In this document: positions 4,883 to 7,859 of the stretch, in pieces
How positions within the stretch are numbered: position 1 is the stretch's first letter
Layout of the letters: each line of letters starts with the position of its first letter
From: an uncultured Spirochaetaceae bacterium
GTDB taxonomy: Bacteria; Spirochaetota; Spirochaetia; Sphaerochaetales; Sphaerochaetaceae
NCBI GenBank assembly: GCA_946414625.1
Contig: CAMKPI010000071.1
Location: forward strand, 1 to 7,859
Direction of reading: 5' to 3'
Length of the DNA stretch: 7,859 bases
The notes under the pieces: generated by a model
What the model was told of the DNA's origin: nothing
Databases searched by the model: none
What the model saw: the letters and a program-made list of their open reading frames with translations, nothing else
Position numbers and translations under genes: made by a program

Positions 4883-6510
4883 TGTGCTTCCACAAGCCGC
4901 CCTCCGCAGTATTTTTCGCGGAGCACCGGCTTTTCGATCTTTCCTGTTGGGTTGCGCGGTACATCGGCAAAAATCACCCGTCTCGGGCGTTTGTATCGGG
5001 GAAGTGCCTCGCAGAATGCGTCCACTTCCTCCTCGGTGAGAGTCTCGCCCTCCTTCACAGAGATGATGGCGGCCGCAATTTCTCCGAGTCTCTTGTCCGG
5101 CAGTCCTATGACAGCGACGTCTTTGATTTTCGGGTTGGACCTGAGGTAGTCCTCAATCTGGACCGGATACAGGTTCTCGCCGCCTGTGATGATCACATCT
5201 TTTTTTCTGTCGACAAGCCAGATGAAGCCGTCTTCATCTTCGCGGGCCATGTCCCCGGTGTACAGCCAGCCGTCGCCGGGGAGGATTTCCGCTGTTGCTT
5301 CAGGATTTTTATAGTAACAGACCATCACCCCGGGACCCTTGACGGCAAGCTCGCCCACTTCTCCGCGCTTTACCGGAGAACCCGACTCATCTATGATTTT
5401 TGTTTCCCAAAGATAGCCGGCTCGGCCTATTGCGCCGACTTTTTCGGTGTTCTCAACACCCAGGTGCACACAGCCCGGTCCTATCGACTCGGAGAGTCCG
5501 TAGTTGGTGTCGTACTTGTGGTGCGGGAATACGGAGAGCCATCTCTTGATGAGGCTCGGCGGCACCGGCTGCGCTCCTATGTGCATGAGGCGCCACTGAT
5601 CCAGGAGATAGTCGGATAGTTTCAGCGCTCCGCTGTCGATCCTGTCCAGAATGTCCTGTGCCCATGGCACGAGAAGCCAGACTATGGTGCATTTCTCCTC
5701 CGTAACCGCGCGGAAAATCCACTCGGGTTTTGTTCCGCGGAGAAGGACAGCGCGGCTGCCGGACGCAAGGCTTCCGAACCAGTGCATCTTTGCTCCTGTG
5801 TGGTATAGGGGAGGAATGCAGAGGAACACATCGCTGTGAGTCTGACCGTGGTGATGCTGCTCAGTGAGACATGAGCTGTACAGGGCACGGTGCTTGTGTA
5901 GGATTGCTTTCGGGAATCCCGTGGTGCCGCTTGAGAAGTAGATGGCCGCGTAGTCGTCTTCGGACAGGGCTACCGGAGGGGCGCTCGATGAGCAGAAATT
6001 CATCAGATGAATGCAGTTCTCGGCGTATTCAGGACCGTTTTTGCCTACAAAAAAGTACGATTTGACGCGCGGACTGTTCCGTCTTGCGTCTTCCATGCGC
6101 TCGATGAATTCCGGACCGAATACGAGAATCTCTACATCTGCAAGGTCAAGGCAGTATGAGATCTCATCGCTGGAATAGCGGTAATTCATCGGAACCACTA
6201 TGCACCCGGCCTTGAGAATCCCGAAGTAGATCGGAAGGAATTCCAGGCAGTTCATGAGTAGCATTCCGACCTTTGTACCGCGCGGAACTCCCCGGGACAG
6301 AAGCAGATTCGCGAATCGGTTCGCGCGCCTGTCAAAATCCCTCCATGACATTTCCCTGCGGTACGGTGCGTCCGGATTGGCGGCTTCGACAAGAGATGCC
6401 TCGCGCCAAGTGGAGGCTTTGTCCCTGTGCTCCGTCGGCGACAGTTCAACAAGAGATATTTCGTCGCCGTAAAGACGGGAATTTCTTTCCAAAAAATCGG
6501 TAATAACCAT
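4870..6510 (-). CDS. AMP-forming acyl-CoA synthetase / acid-CoA ligase
   Basis: A complete 546-residue adenylate-forming enzyme, normal in length for the family. Motifs in order are YFSSGTTGFPKAI (191-203, the ATP phosphate-binding loop), YGLSE (337-341), GWLYTGD (414-420), DRKKD (434-438, the hinge), GGENLYPVQIED (443-454) and PTGKIEK (521-527), with the catalytic lysine at K524. It activates a carboxylic acid as an acyl-AMP and then transfers it to CoA. The substrate cannot be read off; the neighbouring ior genes make an aryl or branched acid a reasonable but unproved guess. Residues about 24-50 form a charged stretch before the usual SWRDFDRRANRFA motif, longer than in many relatives. GAGGAA lies about 7 nt before the ATG. 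A strong promoter lies about 110 bp upstream and a 66-bp repeat copy overlaps the stop codon. Confidence 0.93.
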   Translation of the reverse strand: MVITDFLERNSRLYGDEISLVELSPTEHRDKASTWREASLVEAANPDAPYRREMSWRDFDRRANRFANLLLSRGVPRGTKVGMLLMNCLEFLPIYFGILKAGCIVVPMNYRYSSDEISYCLDLADVEILVFGPEFIERMEDARRNSPRVKSYFFVGKNGPEYAENCIHLMNFCSSSAPPVALSEDDYAAIYFSSGTTGFPKAILHKHRALYSSCLTEQHHHGQTHSDVFLCIPPLYHTGAKMHWFGSLASGSRAVLLRGTKPEWIFRAVTEEKCTIVWLLVPWAQDILDRIDSGALKLSDYLLDQWRLMHIGAQPVPPSLIKRWLSVFPHHKYDTNYGLSESIGPGCVHLGVENTEKVGAIGRAGYLWETKIIDESGSPVKRGEVGELAVKGPGVMVCYYKNPEATAEILPGDGWLYTGDMAREDEDGFIWLVDRKKDVIITGGENLYPVQIEDYLRSNPKIKDVAVIGLPDKRLGEIAAAIISVKEGETLTEEEVDAFCEALPRYKRPRRVIFADVPRNPTGKIEKPVLREKYCGGRLVEAQVTN

Positions 6511-6530
6511 TCGGATTTCCTCACGGAATC

Positions 6531-6592
6531 GCTGCGGTACAACGGATGCTCTGGGATTTCCGGGATTCGGAATCCTGTACCCGGTCCGCAGC
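6531..6592 (-). promoter_or_regulatory. Potential structured leader of the acyl-CoA synthetase mRNA
   Basis: Between the promoter and the ribosome binding site, the minus strand carries GCTGCGG (6592-6586) and its exact complement CCGCAGC (6537-6531). These enclose about 48 nt with an inner inverted repeat GGATT-CCG-AATCC (6575-6563). The outer stem closes just upstream of the GAGGAA ribosome binding site. This could be a leader structure that affects translation. It matches no riboswitch class I can recognise, and the pairing may be chance. Confidence 0.3.
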
Positions 6593-6617
6593 CATAGTCT
6601 ATATAAGGTTGGTTCGG

Positions 6618-6646
6618 ATTATAGAGCAAAAAGGGATAAATGTCAT
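6618..6646 (-). promoter_or_regulatory. Sigma-70-type promoter of the acyl-CoA synthetase gene
   Basis: On the minus strand ATGACA (6641-6646, five of six matches to TTGACA) is followed after exactly 17 bp by a perfect TATAAT (6618-6623). Transcription would start near 6611, leaving about 100 nt of leader before the ATG at 6510. This is the best consensus promoter in the window and implies the synthetase is transcribed separately from the membrane-protein gene upstream. Confidence 0.75.
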
Positions 6647-6829
6647 TATTCGAGTCAGTATCTGTCTTGTCTCGTTGTAAGTATTCTTTTTGTTCGAAGA
6701 GGTGGGAAAGTGGGGTGAATATTCAGGGATAGTGCCGCGGGGAAGTGTCAGAGAGCTGTGTTGGAAATAGAAGATCTTCTGAAGGTTTTCGCCCGGTTTG
6801 TGTCAGGTTTATATTGATTTGCTGCGTCT

Positions 6830-7190
6830 GTTTGCTGACGGTTTGCTGACGCGGGTTTTGCGTTCTCGGGGCTGCTTTTGCTGTGCGGCGGTTTTGCGCC
6901 CCCGCAGTTCTGTTTGTGTCCCGCGGATTTTCGCTCTTGGGGTTGCTTTTGCTGACCGGTGGTTTTGCCCCCGCTGCTGTGTTTGTGTCCCGCGGATTTG
7001 CGCTCTCGTGGCTGTTTTTGCTGACCGGGGGTTTTGCCTTCCCGCAGTTGTGTTTGCACCCCTCCGGTTTTTCGCCCCCGCAGTTCTGTTTGTGTCCCGC
7101 GGATTTTGCGTTCTCGGGGCTGCTTTTGCTGTACGCCGGTTGTGCGCTCCCGAAGCTTGGTTTGTTGGCCGCGGAATTTGCGGTTCCCGG
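6830..7190. repeat. 69-bp degenerate tandem repeat field with extreme strand base asymmetry
   Basis: The 20-base core TGTTTGTGTCCCGCGGATTT occurs at 6911, 6980 (69 bp later) and 7087 (107 bp later, that is 69 plus a 38-bp partial unit duplication). A decayed copy lies near 7161. At the left end GTTTGCTGACG is directly duplicated (6830-6840, 6841-6851). The plus strand is nearly free of A: I count 7 in the 200 bases 6861-7060, so a minus-strand transcript would be almost free of U. A minus-strand frame (7326-6748) stays open through it, but small indels shift the repeats to a different frame from copy to copy, and it overlaps the upstream gene by 124 nt. I treat the field as non-coding. It starts directly after the membrane-protein stop codon. 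Confidence 0.8.
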
Positions 7191-7202
7191 AGTAGTCTTC
7201 CG

Positions 7203-7748
7203 TTAATCCGCTGTATCCGTTTTCCCCGGGTTGTTTTCGCTGTTCTCTGATTCCACGCTTCCGGAGCGGAATTCGCTGTCCCATAAATGCTTTTTCAGTC
7301 CGTAGTTGATGAGTATCACAGACCAAAGCCGGATGAAGCCCACAACTAGGAGCACCATTGAGAATGTGTATGCCTGTGTCGCCACTTCCGGCACCGCGCG
7401 CTCAAGGGCGGTGTTTACCGCGGCTGCAATGCTCAGTGTGACAAGTCCGAGGCTGGCAAGAGATGGACCCACCCAATACTTCCATAGCCGGGTGAGGACG
7501 AATTTTACGCAGAAGGCAAAAGTGGCGAGGTTGAAAAGGAGGGCAAACAGTGGAATTATGTAGTTCAGCATGGAAAACCATGTTATCATAAAAAAGCGTT
7601 GTAATACAGGGATAGAGCGGATCCCCCGCAGTGATTCTCCCGCTGCCAGGCAGGTGGGATTTTTCAATGCTGAGGATATGATGCGGCGGACCGCCCTGCG
7701 GATCCCGCGATACAGCCGTGTCAAAAGGAGTCCTGATGCCTTTTTCAA
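7203..7748 (-). CDS. Membrane protein of unknown function, about three helices
   Basis: An open frame of 181 codons from a TTG at 7748 to TAA at 7203. The N-terminal 50 residues are strongly basic (RLYRGIRRAVRRI). Hydrophobic helices follow at about residues 55-81, 93-112 and 127-149, then a short Ser/Glu/Asn-rich tail. I recognise no family. TTG is proposed because GGAAAG precedes it by 4 nt and a stop lies just upstream in frame; in-frame ATG codons at 7589 and 7571 would start the protein at helix 1 but have no visible ribosome binding site. With the TTG start, the gene overlaps the first codons and the ribosome binding site of the opposite-strand dGTPase-like gene. The ATG start would instead leave a 146-bp divergent intergenic region. 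That it is a real gene is supported by the consistent helix pattern; the start is uncertain. Confidence 0.6.
   Translation of the reverse strand: MKKASGLLLTRLYRGIRRAVRRIISSALKNPTCLAAGESLRGIRSIPVLQRFFMITWFSMLNYIIPLFALLFNLATFAFCVKFVLTRLWKYWVGPSLASLGLVTLSIAAAVNTALERAVPEVATQAYTFSMVLLVVGFIRLWSVILINYGLKKHLWDSEFRSGSVESENSENNPGKTDTAD
7723..7730 (+). promoter_or_regulatory. Strong ribosome binding site of the dGTPase-like gene
   Basis: AAAAGGAG lies 5 nt before the ATG at 7736. It fixes the start of a gene of which only 41 codons are visible. Confidence 0.75.
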
Positions 7749-7859
7749 ACAAACTTTCCGATTTCACCCTGAAAGGCCGTGAGAAGTCCCGTGCTGACGG
7801 TGTTCGCAGCGCATATTACCGCGACACAACGGCAATCATACATTCCTCTCCTTTCCGCC
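7736..7859 (+). CDS. dgt: dGTP triphosphohydrolase-family protein, N-terminal fragment
   Basis: The gene runs off the right edge after 41 codons. The protein starts MPFSNKLSDFTLKGREKSR and reaches SAYYRDTTAIIHSSPFR. The Arg-Asp...Ile-Ile-His-Ser-x-x-Phe-Arg block is the conserved entry motif of deoxyguanosine triphosphate triphosphohydrolases (HD superfamily), normally followed by Arg-Leu-x-x-Lys-Thr-Gln. These cytoplasmic enzymes hydrolyse dGTP or other dNTPs to the nucleoside and triphosphate, and act in nucleotide pool control or phage defence. The N-terminus before the motif is short, as in the compact bacterial form. The start is supported by AAAAGGAG 5 nt upstream. It is the only convincing plus-strand gene in the window and is divergent from the membrane-protein gene, with which its start may overlap. 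The HD metal-binding residues lie outside the window. Confidence 0.75.
   Translation, partial: MPFSNKLSDFTLKGREKSRADGVRSAYYRDTTAIIHSSPFR

Noticed and set aside
4598..5149. 183-codon plus-strand open frame over the repeats and the synthetase 3' end
   Set aside because: It consists of 66-bp repeat peptides followed by the antisense of the acyl-CoA synthetase; there is no ribosome binding site or recognisable domain.
4852..5619. 255-codon plus-strand open frame
   Set aside because: It lies antisense to the well-supported acyl-CoA synthetase and has no recognisable motifs.
6748..7326. 192-codon minus-strand open frame rich in Lys, Gln, Arg and Gly
   Set aside because: It is produced by the nearly stop-free 69-bp repeats. 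Its repeats switch frame between copies, and it overlaps the membrane-protein gene by 124 nt.

Overview
The window suggests a strictly anaerobic, probably amino-acid-fermenting bacterium. The main evidence is an indolepyruvate:ferredoxin oxidoreductase gene pair, together with an iron-sulfur/thiol redox gene set of a type found in anaerobes. The DNA looks moderately GC-rich by eye. A member of the Synergistota or Clostridia would fit, but the sequence alone does not settle the taxon. No tRNA, rRNA, insertion sequence, cas gene or phage gene was seen.

Layout, in order of transcription on the minus strand (right to left): a three-helix membrane protein of unknown function (7748-7203); a 69-bp tandem repeat field (about 7190-6830); an AMP-forming acyl-CoA synthetase (6510-4870) behind a good sigma-70-type promoter and a roughly 100-nt leader; a 66-bp tandem array (4882-4718) fused to a 146-bp tandem array (4637-4300); the iorA-iorB-TlpA-like cluster (4238-1206), with its own promoter; a 44-bp tandem array and a 31-bp repeat pair (1156-862); then a 45-residue exported CxxC protein (700-563) and a polytopic 4Fe-4S membrane protein that runs off the left edge (537-1). 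On the plus strand only the start of one gene is visible, a dGTP triphosphohydrolase-family protein (7736 to the right edge).

How the genes fit together: IorAB oxidatively decarboxylates aryl-pyruvates, made by transamination of aromatic amino acids, to aryl-acetyl-CoA and reduced ferredoxin. The acyl-CoA synthetase upstream could act on a related carboxylate, but its substrate cannot be read from the sequence. The TlpA-like thioredoxin, the CxxC mini-protein and the 4Fe-4S membrane protein look like one exported thiol/electron-transfer set. Its first member lies in the ior cluster, and its other two lie beyond a repeat-filled gap.

The most unusual aspect is the intergenic DNA. All three gaps longer than 300 bp (701-1205, 4239-4869, 6511-7202) contain tandem repeats, with periods of 44, 146, 66 and 69 bp and no obvious sequence in common. 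Arrays begin at or just after the stop codon of the TlpA-like, acyl-CoA synthetase and membrane-protein genes. The parts of these gaps without repeats hold two promoters, a dyad and a leader structure. In 6647-6829 I see only a 10-bp palindrome (6716-6725) and no supportable gene. I saw no classical hairpin-plus-T-tract terminator anywhere.
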